Assembly: GCA_016719135.1 (NCBI GenBank)
Contig: JADKAV010000010.1
Span: forward strand, 62,001 to 126,000
DNA: 64,000 nucleotides
Direction: 5' to 3'
DNA from: Micrococcales bacterium
GTDB lineage: Bacteria > Actinomycetota > Actinomycetes > S36-B12 > UBA10799
In this document: positions 41,017-49,472 of the stretch, in pieces
Layout: every line of letters starts with the position of its first letter
How positions within the stretch are numbered: the stretch's first letter is position 1
The notes under the pieces: generated by a model
The model's database searches: none
The model's input: the letters and a program-made list of their open reading frames with translations, nothing else
Told to the model about the DNA's origin: nothing
Made by a program: the position numbers and the translations under genes

Positions 41017-41757
41017 GTGCGGATTCCGAAGCGAAGCGTCCTGCTTGTCGTGGCAGTGATCGTCTCCACAACCGTGACGGCACAACCGGTTGCCGCCGAC
41101 GGACCCGGTTACAAGTTCTTCCGCAGTGCCAGCAGTGCGAAGACCCCCGGCGCCTACTGGAATCCGTGCCAGGTGGTCCGCTACGGCATCGACTTCACCT
41201 ACGCCCAGAAGGCCGGACTGAAGAAGTCCTGGGAACGCGACCGTTGGCGCTCGGCGGTCGACGAGGTGGCCACGACCATGGGGGTGCGCTTCCGGTACGC
41301 CGGGGCGATCACATCCCGTTCCGCGCGGACCCGGCCGGAGTCGACCGCGAAGGTTGATGTGATCATCACGTTCGGCAACGCCAAGGCACGTGGGCGCTAC
41401 GGGTACCGTCGCGTACTGAAAGGCCCGGTCGCGGGGGTGGCCGGAGTGCAGTGGCGGGCATCCGATCGGCGCAACCGGTTGCAGGTCTACGGCGGGTACG
41501 TCGTCATCGATGCCGAAGAGATCGTTCGCCGCACCAGCAACTGGGAGGCCCCGTTCGACCCCAGGCCGGCCGAACTGCGTTCACCGGACGTCGTCCGTGC
41601 CCTGTACATGCACGAGTTCGGGCACGCGGTCGGCTTGGACCATGTGCGCGACAAGCGCCAATTGATGTACCCGCGCCTGCAGGCCGACCGCCCTGACACC
41701 CTTGGCGCGGGAGACCGCAGGGGTCTGCGCAAGATGGGCAAGCAGCGCTGCTTCTGA
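41017..41757 (+). CDS. Secreted matrixin-type zinc metalloprotease
   Basis: A 246-residue exported protease. A signal peptide (SVLLVVAVIVSTTVTAQPVA, cut near residue 27) precedes the mature domain. MHEFGHAVGLDH supplies the three zinc His and the catalytic Glu (HExxHxxGxxH), and QLMYP is the Met-turn. There is no propeptide cysteine switch, as in many bacterial matrixin-like proteins. TACCGT (41005-41010) ends six bases before GTG 41017. Probably acts on extracellular peptides or cell-wall proteins. Confidence 0.87.
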   Translation: MRIPKRSVLLVVAVIVSTTVTAQPVAADGPGYKFFRSASSAKTPGAYWNPCQVVRYGIDFTYAQKAGLKKSWERDRWRSAVDEVATTMGVRFRYAGAITSRSARTRPESTAKVDVIITFGNAKARGRYGYRRVLKGPVAGVAGVQWRASDRRNRLQVYGGYVVIDAEEIVRRTSNWEAPFDPRPAELRSPDVVRALYMHEFGHAVGLDHVRDKRQLMYPRLQADRPDTLGAGDRRGLRKMGKQRCF

Positions 41758-41780
41758 GCTGAGCGAACCGCCGGAAGGCG

Positions 41781-42953
41781 CTAGCCTCGCCCGAGCTCGA
41801 TCCGGACCCCGATCACGGTCTCCTCGTCACACAGCCCCAGGGCATGAGCGAGGTCCGCGGCGTGGGCGGCGTCAGGGACCAGGTACAACGGGATTCCCTC
41901 ACCGCGAAGAGCTGTGGCGTGCTTGGACAACTCGACGTTGCGATCGTCCTTGGCCGATCCCACCTGCCGGATGAGGATGAGTTTCACATGGCCGGGAAAC
42001 TCGCGGGCCATCTCCTCGTAGGTCAGGGCGTCGCGCTGGCCACTGTCCCCGATGAGCACGAAGTCGGTATCGGGATAGGCCTGGAACAGTCGCCGGATGG
42101 CCATCCGTTTGTGTTCGGCGCCGCTGCGGCGCACATAGCGCTCAGTCGGGCCCCACTCGGTGAGGAACATGGGACCCTGCGGGAAGGCCCGAAGCTGGAT
42201 GAACTGCTGGAGCATCTCGTAGAAAGACCAGCTACCCGTGGACACGTAGAAAAACGCTGGCGACGGTTTGCGTGCACCTGACGGCCCCGGTACCCCTCGG
42301 GTGAGTCCGCGGTACAGCGAGGCCATGCCTCTGACGGCGCTTCGGGTGTTGGCATCGCGCAACAGCGTCTGCTTGAGCGCGGTGAGGCCTTCGGTGAGAC
42401 CGCTGACCAGGATCGTGTCATCGATGTCGGAGATGACTGCGAACGGAGCTTTGGCTGCTGGTTTCAGTACCCGACCAGATCCGGAGGCGGACTCTCCGTC
42501 CTCGATCGGCGTTGTCACGGCGTGGGCGTCGTGCCAACCGGCTGGGAGTTTCGGTACGGGAAGCGAGAAGTTGGCGAAGCCGCGGGAATCGGTGACCTCG
42601 TGCGCAGTGTTGCCAGCGATGCGCAGTTCCACATCCACGCCGACGATCGCCAACGCGCCGTGCCGTCGCAGGTTTGCCTGCATCACGTCCCAGTAGGGGA
42701 TGCGGCTGTCGCCGGGCAGTTCGGGTTCTTCGACGACCCGCACGCGCACCTTCGCGACGTTGTCTGCCACGTAGCCGCGGTACACGATGACATGCATCCC
42801 GCGGAACGCTCCGGATTGCATCTTGTTGTTCCGGCGGCGTCGAGTGAGTTTGCCTTCAACCTGCGCGACCGCGGCGGCTGTCTCTGCGCTACGCAGTTTG
42901 GCGTTGAGGTCGGACGCGATACGTCGGGGAAGGCTCGGCACATTGTTCAGCAT
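41781..42953 (-). CDS. App1-like phosphatase domain protein
   Basis: A 390-residue protein. Residues 45-160 form a beta-rich N-terminal domain; from about 170 there is a HAD-like phosphatase of the App1/DUF2183 group with the nucleophile motif VISDIDDTILVSG (Asp176, Asp178), FFYVSTGSWSFYEMLQQF, FLTEWGPTER and FVLIGDSGQRDALTYEEM as motif IV. The yeast relative App1p is a phosphatidate phosphatase; bacterial members are of unknown substrate. No signal peptide is seen. Stands alone and converges on the metalloprotease gene. Confidence 0.85.
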   Translation of the reverse strand: MLNNVPSLPRRIASDLNAKLRSAETAAAVAQVEGKLTRRRRNNKMQSGAFRGMHVIVYRGYVADNVAKVRVRVVEEPELPGDSRIPYWDVMQANLRRHGALAIVGVDVELRIAGNTAHEVTDSRGFANFSLPVPKLPAGWHDAHAVTTPIEDGESASGSGRVLKPAAKAPFAVISDIDDTILVSGLTEGLTALKQTLLRDANTRSAVRGMASLYRGLTRGVPGPSGARKPSPAFFYVSTGSWSFYEMLQQFIQLRAFPQGPMFLTEWGPTERYVRRSGAEHKRMAIRRLFQAYPDTDFVLIGDSGQRDALTYEEMAREFPGHVKLILIRQVGSAKDDRNVELSKHATALRGEGIPLYLVPDAAHAADLAHALGLCDEETVIGVRIELGRG

Positions 42954-43155
42954 GACAAGCCCGGCGCGGATTGTCGCGGGGAGTTGCGGGTTGGCGGCAC
43001 TGGCGCCATCACATGGGGGCCGAGGGTGAAGAATTTCCTCCCGATTGGCCCAGATGTGATGGCAGGAAACGGATCGAAGTTCACAAAACGGGCGCAGATT
43101 CCTTGAAGACGGGTCCGCGCGGCGTCGAGGTGGCCCAGATTTGATGGCGCAGTGC

Positions 43156-43599
43156 TCACAACTCCCGCTCGTACACGAACATCAACGGGCCGGCGCCCCC
43201 CTCGGTACGTCGGAATCCGCACTTCTCGTACAGGTGGCGGGCGGCCACGTCATCCTCGGTGGTGCCGAGGTCCATGTGGTCGGCCCCGCGACGTCGCGCC
43301 TCCGCGATGGCTGCTTCCAGCAGGGCCCGCCCCGTCCCCTGTCCGCGGTGCCCGGGCCGCACGTACAACTCGGCCAGGTAGCACTCTTGCCCCCGCGTCC
43401 ACAAACTCAGCCGGAAACGCAGCACCGCCAGTCCGACGTCGTCGGCCAGCAGGACACAGGTGTCGTGGGCCATGAGTAGACGCAGTCGCTGCGCGAGTTC
43501 GGGCGGGGAAGGCGTCGGCTCGGCATATTCGGTGTTGAAGTCGTACAGCAACCCGGCGATCACGTCGGCGTCGTCGGGTTGTGCCTCACGTACTTTCAT
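43156..43599 (-). CDS. GNAT N-acetyltransferase
   Basis: A 147-residue single-domain GNAT. Landmarks: MKVREAQPDDADVIAGLLYDF at the N-terminus, CYLAELYVRPGHRGQGTGRALL as motif A with the acetyl-CoA loop R-G-Q-G-T-G, and DDVAARHLYEKCGFRRTEGG as motif B. ATG 43599 gives a full-length family member; the frame upstream is open but has no better start. Divergent from the acyl-CoA ligase gene. The interval 42954-43155 shows no gene. Confidence 0.85.
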   Translation of the reverse strand: MKVREAQPDDADVIAGLLYDFNTEYAEPTPSPPELAQRLRLLMAHDTCVLLADDVGLAVLRFRLSLWTRGQECYLAELYVRPGHRGQGTGRALLEAAIAEARRRGADHMDLGTTEDDVAARHLYEKCGFRRTEGGAGPLMFVYEREL

Positions 43600-43660
43600 G
43601 ATTTCGCCAGGGTAACCACGCAGAGTCTGATTAAGGTATTCCCAACTCGTAAGGAGACCT

Positions 43661-45145
43661 ATGAACCTCGCTGACAACCTGACCGCCACTGCGAAAGCAC
43701 ACCCCGACAACGTCGCCATCAAGTTGGACGACTTCGAATTGACCTACGCCGGGCTCAACGGCGCCAGCAGCCTGGCGGCCGGCTGGCTGCGCGACCTGGG
43801 GGTGGAGCGCGGCGATCGCGTCGGCATCATGCTGCCGAACGTGCCGCAGTTCCCGATCATCTACTACGGCGCCCTGCGCGCAGGCGCCATCGTGGTGCCG
43901 ATGAACCCGCTGCTCAAGGAGCGCGAGGTCGAGTACTACTTGTCGGACTCCGGTGCGAAGGTCCTGTTCGGGTGGGAGGGATTCGCCGAAGAAGCCAAGC
44001 CCGGCGCTGAGGCTGCCGGAGCGAAGTTCGAGGTGGTGGATGGCACGTTCTCCGAGCGACTCGCATCCCACGCCCCGGCTCCGGAGGTTGTTGACTGCGA
44101 CCCGGATGACACCGCGGTGTTGCTGTACACATCCGGCACGACCGGTCGGCCCAAAGGCGCCGAGCTCACCCATGCGAACCTGGCCGGCAACGTCGAAACG
44201 GCGATGGCGTTGTTCGACGGCAGCAGCGACGACGTCATCTTCGGGGGTTTGCCGCTGTTCCACTCGTTCGGCCAGACGTGTGGTCTGAACACCGCGGTGG
44301 CCTGTGGCGCGACCTTGACGTTGATCCCACGGTTCGATCCGACGAAGGCACTCGAGGTTCTGCAGCGTGACAAGGTGACGGTCCTGCAGGGAGTGCCGAC
44401 CATGTACGTCGCGCTGGTCCAGCATCCGGACAACGCCGAGTACGACAAGTCCTCGCTGAAGTCCAGCGTGTCCGGTGGAGCATCGTTGCCGGTGGAGGTG
44501 CTCAAGGGGTTTGAGCGTGCATTCGGAGTGGCGTTGCTGGAGGGGTACGGGTTGAGCGAGACCAGTCCTGTGGCGTCGTTCAACCACCCCGACAAGGAGC
44601 AGAAGGCCGGCTCCATCGGCACTCCCATCCGCGATGTCGAATTCCGCCTGATCGACTCTGAGTGGAACGACGTGCCCGAGGGTGAGATCGGGGAGATCGC
44701 CATCAAGGGCCCGAACGTGATGAAGGGGTATTGGCAGCGGCCAGACGCGACCGCGGAGGTCATCAAGGATGGCTGGTTCCGCACCGGCGACCTGGCCACC
44801 CGCGACGAGGATGGCTACTACTTCATTGTCGACCGGGCGAAGGACATGATCATCCGCGGCGGGTACAACGTGTACCCGCGTGAGGTCGAAGAGGTGCTGT
44901 ACGAACACCCCGCGGTTGCCGAGGCGGCCGTAGTGGGCGTGCCCGATGCGACCCTCGGCGAGGAAGTTGGTGCCGCGATCACGCTCAAGCCGGGCGCCAC
45001 GGCCACCCCCGACGAGATCGGCGAGTTCGTGCGCGATCGGATCGCTGCGTACAAGTACCCGCGGATCGTGTGGTTCATCGAGGAGGGACTGCCGAAGGGT
45101 CCGACTGGCAAGATCCTGAAGCGGGAGATCACGCCGCCGGCGTAG
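43661..45145 (+). CDS. Acyl-CoA synthetase (long-chain fatty acid-CoA ligase family)
   Basis: A 494-residue ANL-superfamily enzyme. The phosphate loop LLYTSGTTGRPKGAELTH, the A5 region YGLSETSPVASFN, the hinge WFRTGDLATRDEDGYYFIVDR with D-R, and the C-terminal catalytic lysine in PTGKILKREI are intact. It activates a carboxylic acid with ATP and CoA; fatty acid chain length cannot be read from sequence. AAGGAG seven bases before ATG 43661 is a clear ribosome site. The downstream GNAT starts five bases past its stop, so they may be co-transcribed. Confidence 0.88.
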   Translation: MNLADNLTATAKAHPDNVAIKLDDFELTYAGLNGASSLAAGWLRDLGVERGDRVGIMLPNVPQFPIIYYGALRAGAIVVPMNPLLKEREVEYYLSDSGAKVLFGWEGFAEEAKPGAEAAGAKFEVVDGTFSERLASHAPAPEVVDCDPDDTAVLLYTSGTTGRPKGAELTHANLAGNVETAMALFDGSSDDVIFGGLPLFHSFGQTCGLNTAVACGATLTLIPRFDPTKALEVLQRDKVTVLQGVPTMYVALVQHPDNAEYDKSSLKSSVSGGASLPVEVLKGFERAFGVALLEGYGLSETSPVASFNHPDKEQKAGSIGTPIRDVEFRLIDSEWNDVPEGEIGEIAIKGPNVMKGYWQRPDATAEVIKDGWFRTGDLATRDEDGYYFIVDRAKDMIIRGGYNVYPREVEEVLYEHPAVAEAAVVGVPDATLGEEVGAAITLKPGATATPDEIGEFVRDRIAAYKYPRIVWFIEEGLPKGPTGKILKREITPPA

Positions 45146-45150
45146 GTGAT

Positions 45151-45669
45151 GTGGTGCTTGAGACCGACCGGTTGGTTCTCAGGCGTTTCTGCGCAGCCGA
45201 TCTGGACGAGCTTGTCGCACTGGACAGCGATCCCGAGGTCATGTTCTTCATCACCGGCGGGCGGGCAACTCCGCGCGAGCAGGTCGAGCGGGAAGTCCTG
45301 CCCGCGTTCATCGCCGGTGGGTATTGGGCGGCGGTGGAGAAGGTCGGCGGGCGCTTCATCGGATGGTTCCACCTGCGTCCGCCCGACGACCCTGAGTTGG
45401 GCTACCGGTTGCGCCGGGATCTGTGGGGCCGTGGGTATGCCACCGAGGGCAGCCGAGCGCTGATCGACCACGCGTTCACCCATGGCGCGGCGAGAGTGCG
45501 CGCCGAGACGATGGTGGCGCACCTCGCCTCTCGCCGAGTGATGGAGAAAGCCGGAATGCGGGAAGTGCGCCGCTTCCACGCCGATTGGCCCGATCGCATC
45601 CCGGGCGACGAACTCGGAGACGTGGAGTACGCGATCACCAGGCAGGAATGGCTGGCACACGTTGAGTGA
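45151..45669 (+). CDS. GNAT N-acetyltransferase, RimJ/RimL type
   Basis: A 172-residue acetyltransferase. LETDRLVLRRFCAADLDEL is the characteristic RimJ/RimL opening, ELGYRLRRDLWGRGYATEGSRAL holds the acetyl-CoA loop, and NASRRVMEKAGM-like HLASRRVMEKAGMREV the late helix. GTG 45151 begins just after the ligase stop; J-domain gene follows after three bases. Such enzymes acetylate protein N-termini or small amines; target unknown. Confidence 0.87.
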   Translation: MVLETDRLVLRRFCAADLDELVALDSDPEVMFFITGGRATPREQVEREVLPAFIAGGYWAAVEKVGGRFIGWFHLRPPDDPELGYRLRRDLWGRGYATEGSRALIDHAFTHGAARVRAETMVAHLASRRVMEKAGMREVRRFHADWPDRIPGDELGDVEYAITRQEWLAHVE

Positions 45670-45672
45670 GCC

Positions 45673-46101
45673 ATGACCGACCCGTTTGCGGTTCTCGGAC
45701 TTGCCCCCACAGCGACCCCGGACCAGGTGAAGGCCGCCTACCGCGCCAAAGCCCGCACCATGCATCCGGACGTGGGAGGGGATCCGGGCACTTTCCTGGC
45801 GATGAAGGTGGCGGCTGAGACTGCCTTGGAATACGCGTCGGGGGACAAGCCGAACCCGTACGTGCCCACCGCGGACCACACGCTGTACGTGAGCTCGTAC
45901 GACCGTCACGCCCACAGCGCACCGCCCCCGCCCAACGTGTGGAGCGGACGCTTCCTCGGCGGAGCCTTGTACTGGATTCTGCCGGTGGCCGCAGGCATCT
46001 TCATGGTCTCCGGTGCAACCGGTCCATACTTCATGCCTGTGTACGCGGGCAGCATGCTGATCTTCGGCCTGGTCGTGTGGTGGGTGCTGAGGCGGCACTG
46101 A
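45673..46101 (+). CDS. J-domain membrane protein
   Basis: A 142-residue protein with an N-terminal J domain (FAVLGLAPTATPDQVKAAYR, and the essential HPD in KARTMHPDVGG) that would stimulate a DnaK-type chaperone, a linker, and two C-terminal membrane helices (about residues 96-115 and 119-138). The short helix IV and membrane anchoring suggest a specialised co-chaperone at the membrane. It is the last gene of a three-gene rightward set with the ligase and GNAT. Confidence 0.83.
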   Translation: MTDPFAVLGLAPTATPDQVKAAYRAKARTMHPDVGGDPGTFLAMKVAAETALEYASGDKPNPYVPTADHTLYVSSYDRHAHSAPPPPNVWSGRFLGGALYWILPVAAGIFMVSGATGPYFMPVYAGSMLIFGLVVWWVLRRH

Positions 46102-46750
46102 ATCCAGTCACGCGCTATGAACGAGGCCAAACTCGCCGGCGTCCCGGTCGCTACGAAGGTGCCGTTGTTTCGACCACGAACTCGAAGAAGGACTGGCTGA
46201 AGATCGTGCCCGACTGTTGGAGGGCGTGATCTGGGATTCGCCGCGACTGTTCCTGTCGGTACGACGATCTTGTGCAAACGGAAGAAGCCCTCGACTGCGG
46301 TTGTCTGCGATTCGGCCCTCGATCCGGTCGACCGGTACAGCACGGATGGCCGGTGTCGAAACCCGCGCGAGCCCAACTTCCCTTTCGCGACCGATGAGTT
46401 CCGAAGAGATCGCTGGTATCCGCGCCGACTATGAACGGATTCTGAATCCGGAGACGTGTGAGTACACCTCGCCAAAGGAGCCGGACTTCTCCGAGATCGT
46501 CGGCGACTGTGACTGGGAGCAGAAAGGTGTGTATGGCTTCGCGCCTTCAGGTCGCGTGTCAAAGACGGATCCGCGTTTCGGAGTGCTGAATATTGGCTGC
46601 ATCACAGGCTCGGTGGACGGCATGGCGGCGCTGTGCCTGCCCGGGAAACCAGCAGATCGGTGGCATTCCGCGGTTCTGCCTACCGTTCCCCTACGCGCAC
46701 AGCACCTTCCTCGGCCCCGGCTCGCTGTGACGCAGCCTGCAATTGAGGGC
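46102..46750. other. Region of degenerate coding sequence and lower GC
   Basis: About 650 bases with lower GC than the flanks. Protein-like pieces occur in different frames (VVSTTNSKKDWLKIVPDCW near 46165-46220, then LEGVIWDSPRLFL), as if one gene had several frameshifts. The only longer piece is described separately (46394). It adjoins the VapBC module, a usual place for gene loss and gain. Confidence 0.4.
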
Positions 46751-46768
46751 TCACCGTGCAGGCCGTAA
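46394..46768 (+). CDS. Hypothetical protein or gene fragment
   Basis: A 124-codon frame from ATG 46394. The first 80 residues (EEIAGIRADYERILNPETCE, then PKEPDFSEIVGDCDWE and RFGVLNIGCITGSVDGM) look like real protein, with paired cysteines; the last part overlaps the end of the vapC gene on the other strand and looks random, so the true end may have been lost. Lower GC than the neighbours. Function not recognised. Confidence 0.35.
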   Translation: MSSEEIAGIRADYERILNPETCEYTSPKEPDFSEIVGDCDWEQKGVYGFAPSGRVSKTDPRFGVLNIGCITGSVDGMAALCLPGKPADRWHSAVLPTVPLRAQHLPRPRLAVTQPAIEGSPCRP

Positions 46769-47152
46769 TACCTCGAACTGGCAGGTCGGCCCTGCGGCGC
46801 GTGTGAGCCGCCTGTCGCCAGTGAGCAGGGTGCAGTCAAGGGCCTCGGCGAGGGCGATGTAGGCGGCGTCGTACATCGTGAGGGTCTCGCGCAGTTCCCA
46901 GCAACGGTTGAGCAGGGGCGCGTGAGGGGCGCGTTGCACCGGAAGCGCGGCAAGGTCGGCGAGCGCGAGGATTGAGCGACGTTCGTCGATCAGACCTGAG
47001 CGGTTCTGGCGTCGCAGGACTGATGCGACCTCGAGGTCCAGTAGCGTCGGCGCGGCCAGGGTTTCGCCGCGCAGTCGGGCCCGAGCGGCATCACCGTCCG
47101 GGCCGTCATCGGCGAGGGCCACCGCCAGAACAGAGGCGTCAACGACGAGCAC
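46751..47152 (-). CDS. vapC: VapC-type PIN-domain toxin
   Basis: A 133-residue PIN ribonuclease. The acidic site is complete: VVDASVLAVAL (first Asp), LLDLEVASVL (Glu), TMYDAAYIALAEAL (third Asp) and LLTGDRRLTRA (fourth Asp). GTG 47152 lies inside the end of the antitoxin gene (14-base overlap), typical of toxin-antitoxin pairs. It should cleave tRNA or rRNA when not held by the antitoxin. Confidence 0.9.
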   Translation of the reverse strand: MLVVDASVLAVALADDGPDGDAARARLRGETLAAPTLLDLEVASVLRRQNRSGLIDERRSILALADLAALPVQRAPHAPLLNRCWELRETLTMYDAAYIALAEALDCTLLTGDRRLTRAAGPTCQFEVLRPAR

Positions 47153-47369
47153 GATCCCCCTGAACGGCCTTGACAGCGTCGGCAAGGGGCACCGAACCGC
47201 CCGAGCGTCCACCGGCGCGGTCAAGAACCTCCTCCAGCGAAGGCTGGCTGGCCTCAGCGATCAGGCGCGAGAGCAGGTATTCCTGAAGTGATTGGTGTGC
47301 GGCAGCAGCCCGCTGACGAAGGACGGCATGGGTCTGTTCTGGGACGTCTTTGATCTGCACACTGGGCAT
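47139..47369 (-). CDS. VapB-type antitoxin (FitA-like ribbon-helix-helix)
   Basis: A 76-residue partner of the PIN toxin. MPSVQIKDVPEQTHAVLRQR is the RHH strand and first helix, and AAAHQSLQEYLLSRLIAEA the second; the C-terminal part would wrap the toxin. CATAAT (minus strand, 47381-47376) ends six bases before ATG 47369, making the operon leaderless. A palindromic CCATAATGG spans this box and may be the autorepression site. Confidence 0.85.
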   Translation of the reverse strand: MPSVQIKDVPEQTHAVLRQRAAAAHQSLQEYLLSRLIAEASQPSLEEVLDRAGGRSGGSVPLADAVKAVQGDRARR

Positions 47370-47417
47370 GGAGCCATTATGGCGCCAGAGCATGCATTTC
47401 ACAAGTGCCGTGTTCAC

Positions 47418-47712
47418 GTCACGTTGACCCCAGCTTCCCTAGACGCGCGAATCGCACCCGTGTAACCGTTCCCCGAATCACCGAACCGGGACTGTGCGAA
47501 CTGCACAGGGGTGCCGACACGGTAAAGCTTCGAGATCGGGGACGACACCCTGGATCGGAAATGGTCGATCGTGAACGGCAGGCCATTGGCGACCGCGCAA
47601 CACTCGCCCAGACCAAGGCCGCTGCATCTCGGCAGGCGGGCGCCTGCTGCTGCCTGTTGCTACCTGACCGGCGATCCGACGTCCTGAAGGCCTATGTCGG
47701 TGAGGAGCCAGA
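47418..47712. other. Intergenic region, no gene seen
   Basis: About 295 bases between vapBC and the end of the decarboxylase gene. A rightward frame of 126 codons crosses it but runs into the decarboxylase gene and has no family resemblance, so I treat it as non-coding. Confidence 0.45.
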
Positions 47713-48894
47713 TTACGCAGGCAGCCATTCCTCGATCGGGTTGGGCAGCCCGTTGAAACTCTGCGACGCGCATGTCAGCGAGTAGGCGCCCTGGGTATGG
47801 ACAAGGATCGGATCGCCGGGCTGCAGAGTGTCGGGCAGCCGATAAACGTGGGCGTCCCCCAGAGTGTCAGCGGTGTCGCAGGTCGGGCCGGCGACGATGT
47901 AGGGCTGCGGTCGGCCGACGTCGATCGGGTGCGCGGTGATGTGGGGAGGCAGCAGGTCGGCCTCGGACAATCCGGAGTACCTCCCAACTTCGAGGATGAG
48001 GTAGTCGGGGTAGCCAGGCCGACGATTGACGTCCAGGGCCCGGGTGGCCATGATCCCGGCGTCGGCGATGAGGAAACGTCCGGGTTCGGCCGCCCAAGGT
48101 GTCTCGGGGTGGACCTGACTGGTGAGGGCATGCCAGTGGTGAAAGGTCTCCCGGTATTCGTCGAGACTGGCCGGCTGACCCGGGGTGGTGGGGTATCCGT
48201 AGCCGGGTAGTCCACCACCGATGTTCACAGCCAAGGGATGATCGACCGCCGGGATCTGCATGATCAAGCTGTGGACCGTGGCCAGTGCGGTCGCATAGGC
48301 GTGCGCGGTCGTCTGCTGCGATCCCACGTGGAATGACAGGCCGTGTACGTCGAGGCCGAGGGCACGGGCGTGGGCGGCAAGATCGGGCACGGCGTCGGGG
48401 GAAGCGCCGAACTTCTGGGTGAGGGTGAACACCGCACCGTCGGACTGCACCGCGGTACGCAACCACACCCGAGCCCCTGGCGCGTAGGCCGCGATCTTGG
48501 TCAGCTCGTTCTCCGAGTCCGCCGAGTACAGCGTGACCCCTGCCCGGTGCGCCGCGGAGATGTCGCGCGGATGTTTCAAGGTGTTTCCGTACGAGATGTC
48601 CTCCGGCGCGGCACCGGCCGCCAGGGCCTTGTCCAACTCCGCGCGCGAGGCGATGTCCATGCCACAACCAGCGGCCGCCAAATGGGTGAGGAGGTGCAGG
48701 CTGGGGTTGGTCTTGACCGCGTAGTAAAACGCGGTGTCAGGTGGCAACAGGCGAGTCAACGCAGCGAGTTTCTCGTCGACGGTTTGCTGATCCAGGTAAA
48801 GCACGGACTCGCGCTCATCGTCGGTGCGATGGGAGTACGTGTGAAGAACACGCTCGCGGAATGATGCCCGCAAAGCGGTATCGGGAACGGACAC
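47713..48894 (-). CDS. Ornithine/diaminopimelate-decarboxylase-family PLP enzyme (type III fold)
   Basis: A 393-residue enzyme. PLP lysine is in FYYAVKTNP; the beta/alpha barrel contains DIASRAELDKALAAG, HVGSQQT and NIGGGLPGYG (phosphate-binding glycines), EPGRFLIADAG, and the C-terminal catalytic Cys in GPTCDTADTL. The GPTCD form is typical of ornithine decarboxylase rather than diaminopimelate decarboxylase, so polyamine (putrescine) synthesis is likely. GTG 48894 has GGAGG eight bases ahead and is preferred to GTG 48903. Confidence 0.87.
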   Translation of the reverse strand: MSVPDTALRASFRERVLHTYSHRTDDERESVLYLDQQTVDEKLAALTRLLPPDTAFYYAVKTNPSLHLLTHLAAAGCGMDIASRAELDKALAAGAAPEDISYGNTLKHPRDISAAHRAGVTLYSADSENELTKIAAYAPGARVWLRTAVQSDGAVFTLTQKFGASPDAVPDLAAHARALGLDVHGLSFHVGSQQTTAHAYATALATVHSLIMQIPAVDHPLAVNIGGGLPGYGYPTTPGQPASLDEYRETFHHWHALTSQVHPETPWAAEPGRFLIADAGIMATRALDVNRRPGYPDYLILEVGRYSGLSEADLLPPHITAHPIDVGRPQPYIVAGPTCDTADTLGDAHVYRLPDTLQPGDPILVHTQGAYSLTCASQSFNGLPNPIEEWLPA

Positions 48895-49005
48895 GAGGGG
48901 CACCTCCGGGATTCACGCGCGCCGGTGCCGACGTTACTCCACCGGTCCGTTCGCGGTCTGCGGTTCAGCTCATCACGTGCCTTATCGGAAAAGAGCGTGA
49001 TTCGG

Positions 49006-49036
49006 CGCTGGGTCAGGGATTCGAACCTGGGTGACG
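49006..49036 (-). repeat. Degenerate copy of the tRNA-Ser(TGA) 3' end
   Basis: On the minus strand CACCCAGGTTCGAATCCCTG followed by ACCCAGCGCC resembles the T-arm and acceptor end of tRNA-Ser(TGA) (ACCCAGGGTTCGAATCCCTG, then GCCCTCCGCC), with one base missing and several changed. It lies about 155 bases downstream of that tRNA gene. No complete tRNA can be folded. The rest of 48895-49184 shows no gene. Confidence 0.55.
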
Positions 49037-49184
49037 TTGCCGCCACAGAGGTTTTGCTTTCCGTGTCCTTTGGTCACGGGGCCTGCAGGCGTTCCCCGCC
49101 CGTTCGCCCTCGAAGTCGCGGATACCCGCAACTGATCTTGGGTGCCAGTTGCGGTGGCTGCTTCGAAGCGAATCATGGTGTTTG

Positions 49185-49275
49185 TGGCGGAGGGCCAGGG
49201 ATTCGAACCCTGGGTACGGGGTTACCGCACAATGGTTTTCAAGACCGTCTCCTTAGGCCACTCGGACAGCCCTCC
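49185..49275 (-). tRNA. tRNA-Ser (anticodon TGA)
   Basis: Class II tRNA on the minus strand: acceptor GGAGGGC/GCCCTCC, discriminator G, encoded CCA (49187-49185), anticodon loop CTTGAAA with TGA, long variable arm and T-arm CAGGGTTCGAATCCCTG. It decodes UCA, UCG and UCU-type codons. CACAAT on the minus strand lies eight bases upstream. Confidence 0.97.
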
Positions 49276-49338
49276 TGTTCGACATTGTGGCAAACCCCAT
49301 GCGGCCCCCGCCCGTGAGCCGCCCGTACACTGATCGGC

Positions 49339-49429
49339 GGAGGCGTCGCCTAGTCCGGTCTATGGCGCCCGCCTGCTAAGCGGGTTTGGGACTCAAATCC
49401 CATCGCGGGTTCAAATCCCGCCGCCTCCG
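49339..49429 (+). tRNA. tRNA-Ser (anticodon GCT)
   Basis: Class II tRNA: acceptor GGAGGCG/CGCCTCC, discriminator G, anticodon stem CCCGC/GCGGG with loop CTGCTAA (GCT), long variable arm and T-arm GCGGGTTCAAATCCCGC. CCA is not encoded. It decodes AGC and AGU. Divergent from tRNA-Ser(TGA) and followed by a terminator and the second tRNA-distal array. Confidence 0.97.
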
Positions 49430-49433
49430 CCGT

Positions 49434-49472
49434 GCCGAAGGCCCCTGGGTGTTTTTCCCGGGGGCCTTTGGC
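49434..49472 (+). terminator. Terminator hairpin after tRNA-Ser(GCT)
   Basis: GCCGAAGGCCCCTGGG and CCCGGGGGCCTTTGGC pair around TGTTTTT, the same loop as in the terminator after tRNA-Ser(GGA). Confidence 0.8.
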
